Shown: positions 1 to 8,770, counted from the stretch's first letter. The stretch: 64,000 bases of DNA from Bacillota bacterium (GCA_023442465.1 JAEZZQ010000030.1:372001-436000); one strand, 5' to 3'. Notes: generated from the letters alone by a model not told the origin. Numbers and translations are program-made.

Positions 1-306
1 GGAAGCACAGGCGCTTCTATGGAGGTAGCTTATTCTGCCTCTAAGGGCGGAGTGAATAGCTTTACCAAGGCATTGGCAAAGGAACTGGCACCAAGCCATA
101 TATGTGTGAATGCAGTGGCTTGTGGTGTAATTGATACGGATATGAACCGGAGCTTTGAAGAAGAGGAGCGCAGGGCACTTATAGAAGAAATACCGGCAGA
201 TCGTTTCGGAAGGCCGGAGGAAGCAGCGAAACTCATCCTGCAGATCATCAATGCGCCTGAATATATGACGGGACAGATTATAACGATGGACGGCGGATGG
301 TGCTGA
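1..306 (+). CDS. Short-chain dehydrogenase/reductase, 3' part (3-oxoacyl-ACP reductase-like)
   Basis: The reading frame is open from the first base and ends at the TGA at 304-306, so only the C-terminal about 101 residues are present. They contain the SDR catalytic pattern Y-S-A-S-K (about residues 12-16 of the visible part) preceded by a Ser-rich G-S-T-G-A-S segment, then an N-A-V-A-C-G-V-I-D-T-D loop and a typical FabG-like end, G-Q-I-I-T-M-D-G-G-W. Family members use NAD(P)H to reduce keto groups. FabG of fatty-acid synthesis is the closest general type, but the cofactor-binding N-terminus lies outside the window, so substrate cannot be assigned. It ends 25 nt before thioredoxin reductase and is probably co-transcribed with it. 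Confidence 0.8.
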   Translation, partial: GSTGASMEVAYSASKGGVNSFTKALAKELAPSHICVNAVACGVIDTDMNRSFEEEERRALIEEIPADRFGRPEEAAKLILQIINAPEYMTGQIITMDGGWC

Positions 307-331
307 ATTAAGAAAGAATAGAGGGATGGCT

Positions 332-1312
332 ATGTACGATTTAGTAATTATCGGATCAGGACCGGCAGGGCTGTCGGCGGCAATATATGCGAAGAGAGCA
401 GGTCTCAAAACCTTGGTTTTGGAAAAGAGTACCATGAGCGGAGGGCAGGTGCTTACCACCTATGAGGTGGATAATTATCTGGGACTTCCGGGAATCAACG
501 GCTTCGATTTGGGAATGAAGTTCAGAGAACATGCGGATAATATGGAGATTGAATTTGCAGAAGCGGAAGTGACGGGCGTTAAAAGTATCGATGCTCCGGG
601 CTGCAACGAACATCCCATGCAGGATATGAAAGCAGCGAATATTGATTTGGACGCCTGCAGGAAGAAGCGTGTACATCGCATAAGTACCAGCCAGGGGGAT
701 TACGAAACGAGAACGATTCTAATTGCTACCGGTGCCTCTCATTCTAAACTGGGAGTGCCGGGAGAAGAGGAGCTTGCGGGGATGGGCGTTTCCTATTGCG
801 CTACCTGCGACGGTGCCTTTTTCAGAAACCGCACGGTGGCGGTAGTAGGCGGGGGCGACGTGGCGGTAGAAGATGCGATTTTCTTGGCGAGAACGAGCAA
901 GAAGGTATATTTGATTCATAGAAGAAACGAGCTTCGGGCGGCTAACATCCTTCAGGAAAGCTTAAGCCGTCTTGATAATGTGGAAGTGATATGGGATACG
1001 GTAGTGGAGGAGATCAAGGGAGAGGATCAGGTACAGGGCCTTCTTCTGCGTGATCTGAAGACGGAGGAAAAAAAGGAGCTTGCGGTGGATGGTGTATTTA
1101 TTGCCGTAGGAATCCATCCCAATACGGAAAGCTTCGGGAATGTCGTGAAATGCGATGAGAGAGGATATATCGTCGCAGATGAGGACTGTGTTACGCATAC
1201 AGCCGGAATCTTTGCAGCGGGAGATGTCAGAACAAAGAAGCTCAGGCAGATTATCACAGCGGTAGCCGACGGCGCCAATGCGGTGACGAGCATTCAGAAT
1301 TATTTTCTGTAG
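332..1312 (+). CDS. trxB: Thioredoxin-disulfide reductase
   Basis: FAD flavoenzyme that passes electrons from NADPH to thioredoxin. Visible motifs are the FAD-binding G-S-G-P-A-G near the N-terminus, the redox-active C-A-T-C (about residues 156-159), the NADPH site G-G-G-D-V-A-V-E-D-A followed by H-R-R-N-E-L-R-A, and the C-terminal G-I-F-A-A-G-D-V FAD motif. An ATG at 326 exists, but the ribosome site GAGGG (321-325) abuts it; the ATG at 332 has normal spacing and is preferred (326 aa). Oddity: the segment around residues 86-118, just before the active-site domain, is longer than in typical enzymes and carries two extra cysteines (about 91 and 109). Clustering with an SDR and a polysaccharide gene gives no functional hint. 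Confidence 0.93.
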   Translation: MYDLVIIGSGPAGLSAAIYAKRAGLKTLVLEKSTMSGGQVLTTYEVDNYLGLPGINGFDLGMKFREHADNMEIEFAEAEVTGVKSIDAPGCNEHPMQDMKAANIDLDACRKKRVHRISTSQGDYETRTILIATGASHSKLGVPGEEELAGMGVSYCATCDGAFFRNRTVAVVGGGDVAVEDAIFLARTSKKVYLIHRRNELRAANILQESLSRLDNVEVIWDTVVEEIKGEDQVQGLLLRDLKTEEKKELAVDGVFIAVGIHPNTESFGNVVKCDERGYIVADEDCVTHTAGIFAAGDVRTKKLRQIITAVADGANAVTSIQNYFL

Positions 1313-1328
1313 AAAATGGAGTGAATCG

Positions 1329-2396
1329 ATGCATAAGATCAGCATTATTGTTCCGGTCTATAAAGTGGAAAAGTATCTGGAACGGTGTGTAAACAGTATA
1401 TTGGACCAGACCTATGAAAATATAGAAATTGTGCTTGTGAATGACGGTTCTCCCGACAATTCTCCATCTATGTGCGATCAATATGCCAAAGAGGATAAAC
1501 GGGTAAAAGTGATTCATAAGGAAAACGGCGGATTAGTTTCCGCTTGGCAGGCAGGAGTCAGGGCGAGTGAAGGCACGTATCTTTGCTTTGTGGATAGCGA
1601 TGATTGGGTTGAACCGGATATGATTTCAGAAATGTATGCCTTTCTTTCCGCTGGCAATGCCGAGGCCATGGAAATACCTTCTGATAAAAAAGAAATTATC
1701 TGCTGTAATTTTGTGATAGACCGATTTACGGGCGATGATATGAGTTCAGGGGAATACAAGGTAACAAAACATTATCACGAACTTAGGCCGGGAATATACG
1801 AAGGAAAGCAATTGGAAACAGACGTAAAAGATCAGCTGCTGGGACATGAAAACCGTATGGTTTCCATGTCCAGGTGCATGAAGCTTTTTTCCAGAAGATT
1901 GATAGAAGACAATATGAAATATTGTGATCCTGGTATAACGTTTGGAGAGGATGTTAATATCGTGCTGCCGGCGCTGTTAGACTGTGAACGTCTGGTTATT
2001 ATGGAAGAAGCGCTGTTTTATCATTATTTTTATAATTATGATTCTATGGTTCATAAGTATGACAAGAGGCTATACGAGGGAATATGTACTCTTCATTCTG
2101 TAATAAAAGAAATTTTTAAGGATAAAAAGAGGCAGAATGGCGAAATGCAAGGAGACAAGGAATATATTTACTTGTTGATGTCCGCTTTAAAAAATGAGAT
2201 CAGGGGCGGACAGAAAAACTATTCTGTTAAAGTGCGCGGAATTTGTACTGAGAATCAGGACATCGTAATGAGTTATCCTGTAATTGTTAGAAACAGGATT
2301 AATAGGATTTTATACTTTTTATTAAAAAATCCGAAGCTTATTTATATAAATACTATCCGGTTATTATTCAGCGTGGGCGACAGATTGCGCAAATAA
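1329..2396 (+). CDS. Family 2 glycosyltransferase
   Basis: Cytoplasmic GT-A transferase that adds a sugar from a nucleotide donor to a growing surface glycan. The N-terminus has the canonical beta strand I-S-I-I-V-P-V-Y, the donor-binding V-N-D-G-S (about residues 37-41) and the metal-binding D-S-D-D-W (about 89-93). The C-terminal 150 residues are more variable and rich in Lys, Tyr and Asn. At 355 aa it has the usual size for capsule/exopolysaccharide GT2 enzymes. It starts 17 nt after trxB and begins a run of polysaccharide genes (pyruvyltransferase-like, flippase, polymerase-like), so it probably builds a repeat unit of an exported polysaccharide. Sugar specificity cannot be read. Confidence 0.9.
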   Translation: MHKISIIVPVYKVEKYLERCVNSILDQTYENIEIVLVNDGSPDNSPSMCDQYAKEDKRVKVIHKENGGLVSAWQAGVRASEGTYLCFVDSDDWVEPDMISEMYAFLSAGNAEAMEIPSDKKEIICCNFVIDRFTGDDMSSGEYKVTKHYHELRPGIYEGKQLETDVKDQLLGHENRMVSMSRCMKLFSRRLIEDNMKYCDPGITFGEDVNIVLPALLDCERLVIMEEALFYHYFYNYDSMVHKYDKRLYEGICTLHSVIKEIFKDKKRQNGEMQGDKEYIYLLMSALKNEIRGGQKNYSVKVRGICTENQDIVMSYPVIVRNRINRILYFLLKNPKLIYINTIRLLFSVGDRLRK

Positions 2397-2448
2397 CTAT
2401 GGGAATGTGATGACCTGAAAAGATAAGGAATGATAAAGGGATAAATTG

Positions 2449-3678
2449 ATGTCGGTAAAAAGGATGGAAGAAGATAAAATTTTATTATATATGCACGCAG
2501 GAAGCGGAAATCATGGCTGCGAAGCGATTGTCAACAGCGTTTGCCATATGCTGAAGAAAGATGTTTTAGTGCTGACCAACAGCAAGGCTGAAGACCGGAA
2601 ATATTCTCTTGCGGCGTCAAAAGATACCGCTCTTTGCTATTTGGAGGAAGAGCGGCAATTTTCGAGGCATAAGTTTGCTCATGTGATGTATTATATCTGG
2701 AGAAAAGTGATGAAAGATCCGGAGTCTTTTATCCGTTACCGCTATCGTGCCGTATTTGGTAAAAAGTTTTATCCGCTGGCGATTTCTATCGGCGGTGATA
2801 ATTATTGCTATGATATGATGATTAAGGACTTGCTCTTAGCCAATAAGGCATTTGGGGAAAGGGGAGCCAAAACGGTGCTTTTAGGCTGCTCTATTGAGCC
2901 TGAGCTTTTTTTAAGGGAAAATTTAAAAGACGTTTTGAAGGAAGACTTGAACAGGTATCTGGCGATTATAGCAAGAGAATCGATTACTTATGAGGCATTA
3001 AAGCTGATAGTGCCGGAAGAAAAGCTGTTCTTAATTCCTGATCCGGCATTTACTTTAAGGAAAAAGGAGCTTCCGCTGCCGGATGGATTTATTCCGGGCA
3101 ATACGATTGGAATTAATGTCAGCCCTATGATTCAGGATAACGAGAGCAAAAAGGGAATTACTATGCTAAGCTATAAAGCACTGCTTCATCATATCATAGC
3201 GGCGACGGACATGCAGATTGCTTTAATTCCGCATGTGGTATGGGAAAGAAACGATGACAGAGTGCCGATAAAGGAGCTATATGAAGAATTTAAGGATACC
3301 GGCAGGGTGATTATGATAGAGGACGGGACTTGCGAGGAGCTGAAAGGGTACATCGCCCGCTGCTGCATGTTTATTGGTGCCAGGACTCACGCTACGATTG
3401 CGGCATATTCCGCCTGCGTTCCCACGCTGGTGGTGGGGTATTCGGTGAAAGCGAAGGGAATTGCCAGGGATTTATTCGGAACCTACGATAATTACGTACT
3501 CCAGGTACAGCAGTTACAAAATGAGGAAGCGCTTATCGATGCTTTCCAGTGGCTGTTGGACTACAAAGAGGATATAAGGAAGCATTTGGAAGAAGTCATT
3601 CCCGGTTATGTAAAAGAAGCATATAAAACGGGGGAAGAAATTGAAAAGATATGGAATAGCATAAGGGTACAAAGATGA
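2449..3678 (+). CDS. Polysaccharide pyruvyl transferase family protein
   Basis: Resembles the polysaccharide pyruvyltransferase/CsaB-WcaK fold, a GT-B-like family that transfers a pyruvyl ketal from PEP to sugars. Visible hallmarks are the N-terminal G-S-G-N-H-G-C-E-A-I loop, a middle S-I-G-G-D-N-Y segment, and the C-terminal G-A-R-T-H-A-T-I-A-A-Y-S motif that is the family signature. The chosen start is the ATG at 2449, with AAAGGG eight bases upstream; a TTG directly before it is in frame but less well placed. Its end overlaps the flippase start by 4 nt (ATGA), indicating translational coupling. It probably modifies a sugar of the glycan made by this cluster. Confidence 0.85.
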   Translation: MSVKRMEEDKILLYMHAGSGNHGCEAIVNSVCHMLKKDVLVLTNSKAEDRKYSLAASKDTALCYLEEERQFSRHKFAHVMYYIWRKVMKDPESFIRYRYRAVFGKKFYPLAISIGGDNYCYDMMIKDLLLANKAFGERGAKTVLLGCSIEPELFLRENLKDVLKEDLNRYLAIIARESITYEALKLIVPEEKLFLIPDPAFTLRKKELPLPDGFIPGNTIGINVSPMIQDNESKKGITMLSYKALLHHIIAATDMQIALIPHVVWERNDDRVPIKELYEEFKDTGRVIMIEDGTCEELKGYIARCCMFIGARTHATIAAYSACVPTLVVGYSVKAKGIARDLFGTYDNYVLQVQQLQNEEALIDAFQWLLDYKEDIRKHLEEVIPGYVKEAYKTGEEIEKIWNSIRVQR

Positions 3679-5222
3679 GAATTAAAAACACACTGGTCAA
3701 CTTAGTTTATATATGGGGCTCCGCGCTTTTACTGCTGGGGCTCAATCTTCTGACACGACGCATTTTCCTCGATGTTCTCGTGGTAGATTATTTAGGATAT
3801 GATGGACTGTTTTCTTCCATTTTTTCCTTCCTTACATTATCGGAAATGGGTATTGCCGGAATTATCACTTATCATATGTATAGCGAAATTGCCACCAATA
3901 ATACCCAGCAGATTCGAAAGCTTCTATATATTTATAAGATGGTATATAAGGTCGTAGGAAGCTTTGTGCTTGTTGCAGGTATTGTTGCTTGCTTCTTTCT
4001 GCCTTACATTTTAAAAGAACAAATGGCGGGAGAGGACAGGCTATTTATCTATACCATTTATTTCCTGCAATTATTTGCAACAATATGTACCTACTTTTTA
4101 GCGTATAGACGAATTCTTTTCGTTACACATCAGAAAATTTACTTTTGCACTATGGTAGATACGGTCATGAGCATCGCTGCTACCTTGCTTAAAATTTTTG
4201 TCTTACTTAAATTCCAAAGTTATATTGGATATTTGCTCGTTTCCATTGCTAATAATATCATATCTAACTTGATTATCGCATGGTGGTCGCGGAAGAAATA
4301 TCCGGAGATCACAAGGGTGAAAATCAGCAAAAAGGATATAAAAGAGCTTAATTTATGGCATGATGTGAAAAACATGATGGCTACCAAGATCGCAATTACG
4401 ATTTATGGCAGCTCCAGCGATATCATCATTACGGCGATGCTGGGAGTAAGAATGGATGGACTGGTCAGCAATTATGGATTGATTTCCGCTAAGATTCAGG
4501 AATTTATTCTCTCTATATTTAAAGCTTTGCAGGCGAGCATCGGTAACCTTGTGTATAATGACGAAGAAAAAAAGGGAATAAAGTTTTTCAAAGCGCTGGA
4601 TCTTGTTGGATTTTACATGGGTTTAACGGCGGCGACAGGGATTGTCATCGTTGGTCAGGATTTTATTCTCTGGTGGTTGAAAAAGACTGAATTTCAGCTC
4701 CCCGTATCCTTTTTAATAGCGCTTTCCATCAATATTTTTATTGCAATCTGCAATAATCCGATGAATTATTTTCGTAATACGTTCGGACATTTTAGCGGAG
4801 ATAGAAATTATATGATAGCCGCTGCAATTGTTAACATAATTATCTCTCTTATGCTGACACCGCTTGTTGGCGTTACAGGGGTTATGATAGGAACAGTGGT
4901 CGGTCATCTTTTAATTTATTTAGGAAGAACAGTAGTGGTATATAAATATTATATAAAAGAAAAACCTTATGGGTATTATTTGAAATTTTTGCTGCGCTTA
5001 ATTTTTTTAGGCATTACCGTTGCGATAGCCGGGGAAATTTCCTCGTTGTTTTATTTGGGATTCTTGCTTGGAGATATCCTTGTTAAAGGAATAATGAGCG
5101 TTATCATATCGTCACTGGTCTTTTTCATATTTAATTTTAGAAGCGAAGAGTTCAAAACCTTGATGTTATATGCGAAAACAATCGTTGAGATGATATTGAA
5201 GAAGAGAAAGAGCAGACAATAA
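3675..5222 (+). CDS. Oligosaccharide flippase (Wzx/MATE-like)
   Basis: Integral membrane protein of 515 aa, with roughly a dozen hydrophobic segments spread over the whole length and a basic N-terminus (M-R-I-K-N-T). Size and layout fit Wzx-type flippases, which move undecaprenyl-linked repeat units across the membrane. It overlaps the pyruvyltransferase-like gene by 4 nt and is followed 22 nt later by the Wzy-like gene, so the pair would export and polymerise the same glycan. An Asn-rich stretch, N-N-P-M-N-Y-F, in the second half is typical of such exporters. The family is assigned from topology and context, since these proteins have little sequence conservation. Confidence 0.85.
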   Translation: MRIKNTLVNLVYIWGSALLLLGLNLLTRRIFLDVLVVDYLGYDGLFSSIFSFLTLSEMGIAGIITYHMYSEIATNNTQQIRKLLYIYKMVYKVVGSFVLVAGIVACFFLPYILKEQMAGEDRLFIYTIYFLQLFATICTYFLAYRRILFVTHQKIYFCTMVDTVMSIAATLLKIFVLLKFQSYIGYLLVSIANNIISNLIIAWWSRKKYPEITRVKISKKDIKELNLWHDVKNMMATKIAITIYGSSSDIIITAMLGVRMDGLVSNYGLISAKIQEFILSIFKALQASIGNLVYNDEEKKGIKFFKALDLVGFYMGLTAATGIVIVGQDFILWWLKKTEFQLPVSFLIALSINIFIAICNNPMNYFRNTFGHFSGDRNYMIAAAIVNIIISLMLTPLVGVTGVMIGTVVGHLLIYLGRTVVVYKYYIKEKPYGYYLKFLLRLIFLGITVAIAGEISSLFYLGFLLGDILVKGIMSVIISSLVFFIFNFRSEEFKTLMLYAKTIVEMILKKRKSRQ

Positions 5223-5244
5223 TGGGAATAGAAAGAGTGGAAGA

Positions 5245-6828
5245 ATGAAGAAGCTGGAAAAAGTTACTTTGCAAGAAAAATTGAATCTGAGCTGGGAGGA
5301 ACTATTCTTTTATCTGTTTTTTTCTGCCATGCTGTTCACAAAGGGACTCGGGCTGACCGAGGGACAGCTTCTATTTAACATTGGTATTCTGACGGGAGCG
5401 AGTTGCTTTGTGATAAAGGTAATACTTACCAGATATTCGCTGGTGGAATATTTCGTTTCGGGGCTGTTAGGAATACTCAGTGCCGTGGCTTATTTGAATT
5501 CAGGAGAAAAAGGAATACTCTTTTTATTTATGCTGCTGCTTGGAATGAAGAATATTTCCGTTAAGAAGGTTTTTAAGCTAGGGCTGTGTATATGGACCAT
5601 TACGTTCTGGGGGCTGATACTCATACACTTATTCGGCTTGAGTAATGATTTGATTCTGGCTCACGACAAGCTTGGACTTGGACATATACTGCGTTACAGT
5701 CTGGGCTTTCCGCATCCGAATGTGCTTCAGATTTCATATGTTATCTTTATGATGCTCTCTTTCTATGTATTTCAGCCCAAAGGAAAATGGACATGGATAA
5801 CCGCCGGACTTTTGTTCATCGGCGACTGTTATATTTTCCTTTATTCCGTTAGCTATACAGGATTTATCCTATCGGGCGTTTACCTGATTGCAAGATGTTA
5901 TTTGGTGACGAGAAAGAGAATTACTAAATTCGAAAGCTTTTGCATACAGCTTGTGCTGCCCTTCTGTGCTCTGGTTTCTATCGTAGGTCCCGTTGTCTTT
6001 ACCGGAAAGCTGTTCGATATTTTCAATAAAGTGCTGAACACAAGGTTCAATTTATCCAGATACTTTCTGACCCATCAAAAAATCACTTTATTCGGGAGCT
6101 CTTTGGCAGAGGCGCCGAAGAGTTATGTGATAGACTGTTCTTATGTGAACTGCCTGCTTCTATACGGCATCGTTTTATTCGTATTTCTTATGGCGGCATA
6201 CTTCATTATGGTGCGCCGGTATATAAAAGAGGATAAAAGGGAGGAGCTGGCGATTATTATCGGTATCCTGGTTGCAGGAGCTTCCGAGCCTTTTTTGTTC
6301 AATACTTCCTTCAAAAATATATCTATCATATTCATGGGAAGCTTACTGTTTCAGATGCTGGAAGAGAGAAGGGGGGGAAAATTATTATTTGCCCCTGGCT
6401 ATAGCATAGCAGAGGAAACAATTCTCACCTTTGTACGATTCAAACAAGCAGGAACACGTTTTATGGCCGCATGCATTGAGGGGCTTAAGAAAAACGCGGT
6501 GAAGTGGTCCATGATCAGCATTTTAACCGGAGTGATTGCCAGCGGTATCTATGCGGTGAACTGGGACAGGCCTTTGGCGATTTACATGCCTACCAACCAG
6601 AGCGACGAGGTGGAGCAGGAACCGATATTTATCGACAAGGAGAAGCTGCCGGCAGATTTTGATGGATGGATATTACAAAACAATGACAAAGAGACTCCGA
6701 TGGCGAAATTTTCGGGGAATATGGTTACCGTTGAATATGTGCGTGTTATCGTCAGCAGCTTTATTATTGTATACATTTTTTGTATGATAGTGATAACTAC
6801 CGGTCTTACAATAAGAAAAAATTGGTAA
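5245..6828 (+). CDS. Wzy/O-antigen-ligase-like membrane protein
   Basis: A 527-aa polytopic membrane protein with about ten hydrophobic segments in the first 370 residues, consistent with polysaccharide polymerases that join repeat units on the outer face of the membrane. After these comes an unusual tail: a cytosolic-looking basic stretch, one hydrophobic segment (about residues 425-437), an acidic segment of about 60 residues (D-E-V-E-Q-E-P-I-F-I-D-K-E region) and a final transmembrane helix ending R-K-N-W. This makes it longer than ordinary Wzy proteins of 400-450 aa, with a predicted extracellular C-terminal domain between two helices. It is the last gene of the polysaccharide block; the next gene has its own promoter. 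Confidence 0.7.
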   Translation: MKKLEKVTLQEKLNLSWEELFFYLFFSAMLFTKGLGLTEGQLLFNIGILTGASCFVIKVILTRYSLVEYFVSGLLGILSAVAYLNSGEKGILFLFMLLLGMKNISVKKVFKLGLCIWTITFWGLILIHLFGLSNDLILAHDKLGLGHILRYSLGFPHPNVLQISYVIFMMLSFYVFQPKGKWTWITAGLLFIGDCYIFLYSVSYTGFILSGVYLIARCYLVTRKRITKFESFCIQLVLPFCALVSIVGPVVFTGKLFDIFNKVLNTRFNLSRYFLTHQKITLFGSSLAEAPKSYVIDCSYVNCLLLYGIVLFVFLMAAYFIMVRRYIKEDKREELAIIIGILVAGASEPFLFNTSFKNISIIFMGSLLFQMLEERRGGKLLFAPGYSIAEETILTFVRFKQAGTRFMAACIEGLKKNAVKWSMISILTGVIASGIYAVNWDRPLAIYMPTNQSDEVEQEPIFIDKEKLPADFDGWILQNNDKETPMAKFSGNMVTVEYVRVIVSSFIIVYIFCMIVITTGLTIRKNW

Positions 6829-6841
6829 ATGTATCCTAACG

Positions 6842-6870
6842 TTGACAAAGTATTACAAAGGTGTTATATT
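6842..6870 (+). promoter_or_regulatory. Sigma-A type promoter for the NlpC/P60 gene
   Basis: TTGACA at 6842-6847 and TATATT at 6865-6870, separated by 17 bp, in an AT-rich gap about 70 nt upstream of the cell-wall hydrolase start. The near-consensus -35 makes this a good candidate for a strong independent promoter. Confidence 0.7.
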
Positions 6871-6941
6871 ATTTTACAGATGTAATAAATTTGTAATAAA
6901 TTTAATACTAGCGTTAACAATTAACGGAGGATATTTCTTAT

Positions 6942-8285
6942 ATGAGACATAAGAACGTGAAAATTGTAATATGTGCAGTGACAGCAGTTCTTACATTTTC
7001 AAGTATCGACATAAAGACAAACGCGGCGACGGGGATTTCTTCCGTATTGCCGTCTGCAGGAATCGATTACACTTTGGCTTCCAATGCCACTTCCTTGAAG
7101 AATATTAAGGATGAGGCGGATACGCAGAAGACTCAAAGTACGAATAGCGCCGGTGTATCCGGAAACACATCGAATAACAGTGCGCAGGCTTCTACGTCTG
7201 CAGGAAGTGCGAATGCAACATCCGTAACGGGAAATGCAGAGGCGGTTTCCGGTGATACCACGAAAGCAGAACAAAAGACCATTGAAGAGACAAAGATAGT
7301 TGATGCATCTAACGTGGACGAAAGCGTTTTGAAGAGCGTGGAGAAGAAGCTGGACAAGAAGGATGAAGAGGAAGGCTTCAAGAGCCTTGTTATTGCAAAG
7401 GTAAATGATTACGTAAACGTAAGAAGTATCCCCAGCGAGGATGGAGAAATCGTTGGAAAGCTTTATGATAAATCGGTAGGATCCTTTATTTCGGAGACCG
7501 ACGGCTGGTATGAAATCAATTCCGGTTCCGTAACGGGATATGTGAAAGCCGAATATTGTGTGACGGGCGAGAATGCTATCGCTCTTGCGAAGGAAGTAGG
7601 AACGAGAATCGCAACGGTTACGACGACGACCCTGAAGGTGCGCGAGCAGCCGGGAATGGATGCAGCGGTACTCGGCCTGATACCGATTGAAGATGAACTG
7701 ATCGTAACGGAAGAAATGGATGATTGGGTAAAGGTGAACATAGAAGAAGGCGATGGCTACGTTTCTACGGATTACGTAACGCTTTCGACAGAATTCGTCA
7801 AGGCAGAGTCTAAGGAAGAAGAAGCAGCCAGACTCGCCAAGGAAGAAGCGGAGAGAAAAGCAGCACAGGCGGCAGCGGCAAGAGCTGCTAAGTCAAGCTC
7901 CTCGAAGCAGGCGGTTACATATACTTCCAGCGGTGGAAGTTCAATGGGGCGTTCTGTGGCGGATTATGCGCTTCAATTTGTAGGTAATCCATACGTATAT
8001 GGCGGATCGAGCCTTACGAACGGAGCGGATTGCTCCGGATTTGTTATGAGTGTTTATGCGAACTTTGGGGTAGGCCTGCCTCACTCTTCGTCGGCAGACA
8101 GGAGCGTGGGAGCTGCGGTAAACGGATTGGAGAATGCACAGCCTGGTGACCTCGTATGCTATTCCGGACATGTGGCTTTATATATTGGAAATGGACAGAT
8201 TGTTCACGCCTCTACCTCTAAGACAGGCATCATCGTGTCCAATGCTAATTATAGAACACCTCTTTCTGTTAGAAGAATTTTCTAA
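6942..8285 (+). CDS. Secreted NlpC/P60 endopeptidase with two SH3b domains
   Basis: Predicted exported peptidoglycan hydrolase. Order: a signal peptide (about residues 1-29, ending before A-T-G-I), a low-complexity Ser/Thr/Asn/Ala-rich segment (about 50-110), two bacterial SH3 wall-binding domains (about 149-207 and 223-283), a charged Ala/Glu/Lys linker (about 290-318), then the NlpC/P60 catalytic domain (about 335-447). The catalytic Cys is C364 in D-C-S-G-F, with His410 in S-G-H-V-A-L-Y-I-G and a third polar residue His422 in V-H-A-S-T. Such enzymes cut gamma-D-Glu-diamino-acid bonds and often act in daughter-cell separation. GGAGG precedes the ATG. It has its own promoter and terminator, so it is monocistronic. 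Confidence 0.93.
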   Translation: MRHKNVKIVICAVTAVLTFSSIDIKTNAATGISSVLPSAGIDYTLASNATSLKNIKDEADTQKTQSTNSAGVSGNTSNNSAQASTSAGSANATSVTGNAEAVSGDTTKAEQKTIEETKIVDASNVDESVLKSVEKKLDKKDEEEGFKSLVIAKVNDYVNVRSIPSEDGEIVGKLYDKSVGSFISETDGWYEINSGSVTGYVKAEYCVTGENAIALAKEVGTRIATVTTTTLKVREQPGMDAAVLGLIPIEDELIVTEEMDDWVKVNIEEGDGYVSTDYVTLSTEFVKAESKEEEAARLAKEEAERKAAQAAAARAAKSSSSKQAVTYTSSGGSSMGRSVADYALQFVGNPYVYGGSSLTNGADCSGFVMSVYANFGVGLPHSSSADRSVGAAVNGLENAQPGDLVCYSGHVALYIGNGQIVHASTSKTGIIVSNANYRTPLSVRRIF

Positions 8286-8309
8286 TGGGAGAATGAATAA
8301 AATAAATCT

Positions 8310-8340
8310 GGCGGATGCTTTCTGGCATCCGCCTTTTTTA
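8310..8340 (+). terminator. Rho-independent terminator after the NlpC/P60 gene
   Basis: Nine-base perfect stem (GGCGGATGC 8310-8318 with GCATCCGCC 8325-8333), 6-nt loop and a six-T run, 24 nt after the stop codon. Confidence 0.92.
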
Positions 8341-8482
8341 ATGGCGCCACCGAAATGACAGGAGCCGCTTGGATGTGGGAAAATCACGGGAAATATAAAA
8401 ATCATCTTGACAATCCGTGACTTGTACAAGATTCACAAAGAACTAAATAACGATATAAAAAATACTTAAATGAGTTTTAAAG

Positions 8483-8553
8483 TTATCCACATAGGAAAGC
8501 GCCTAAAAATAAGGGTTTGACACTTATGCACGGAGTTATACACATTATCCACA
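8483..8553 (+). promoter_or_regulatory. Cluster of four DnaA-box-like sites
   Basis: Within 71 bases there are TTATCCACA (8483-8491), TTATGCACG (8524-8532), TTATACACA (8536-8544) and TTATCCACA (8545-8553), all in the same orientation. Three match the bacterial DnaA-box consensus TTATNCACA exactly and one has a single mismatch at the last base; the last two boxes directly abut. The cluster lies in an AT-rich non-coding stretch between the NlpC/P60 gene and hpf. No dnaA, dnaN or rpmH gene is nearby, so it is not an ordinary oriC. A DnaA-titration/reactivation locus or DnaA control of hpf is possible. The boxes are seen directly; the role is inference. Confidence 0.65.
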
Positions 8554-8615
8554 TGTTTTAGGATCAAAAGAGGGAAGGAAATTATGGTAACCTTTAGAAC
8601 GAATGTTTTGTATAG

Positions 8616-8677
8616 TTCTGATAAAAATGTCTTTTTTATCAGAAAATGTCGAAAACGGTATTGACTTTACAAAAGTC
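8616..8677 (+). promoter_or_regulatory. Two palindromes upstream of hpf
   Basis: A perfect 12-bp inverted repeat (TTCTGATAAAAA at 8616-8627 with its complement at 8633-8644, 5-nt spacer) and a second one (GACTTT at 8663-8668 with AAAGTC at 8672-8677, 3-nt spacer) sit between the DnaA boxes and the hpf promoter. The first is AT-rich and could be an operator or weak transcription stop. No regulator is assigned. Confidence 0.4.
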
Positions 8678-8705
8678 TTTGAGCTAAAACAAAATCTCTA
8701 ATTTG

Positions 8706-8735
8706 TTGCACAAGATCATAAAAATATGGTATAAT
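8706..8735 (+). promoter_or_regulatory. Promoter of hpf
   Basis: TTGCAC (8706-8711), an 18-bp spacer and a perfect TATAAT (8730-8735). Transcription would begin near 8742, which excludes the in-frame TTG at 8738 as the start of hpf and supports the ATG at 8771. Confidence 0.7.
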
Positions 8736-8770
8736 GCTTGTACAATAATCCAATGAAAGGGATGAGTGAT

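Noticed and set aside
2446..2448. TTG as start of the pyruvyltransferase-like gene
   Set aside because: The next codon is an ATG with better spacing to AAAGGG.
8483..8553. Chromosomal origin oriC
   Set aside because: Although DnaA boxes are dense, no dnaA, dnaN, rpmH or long AT-rich unwinding tract with an origin gene set is present.
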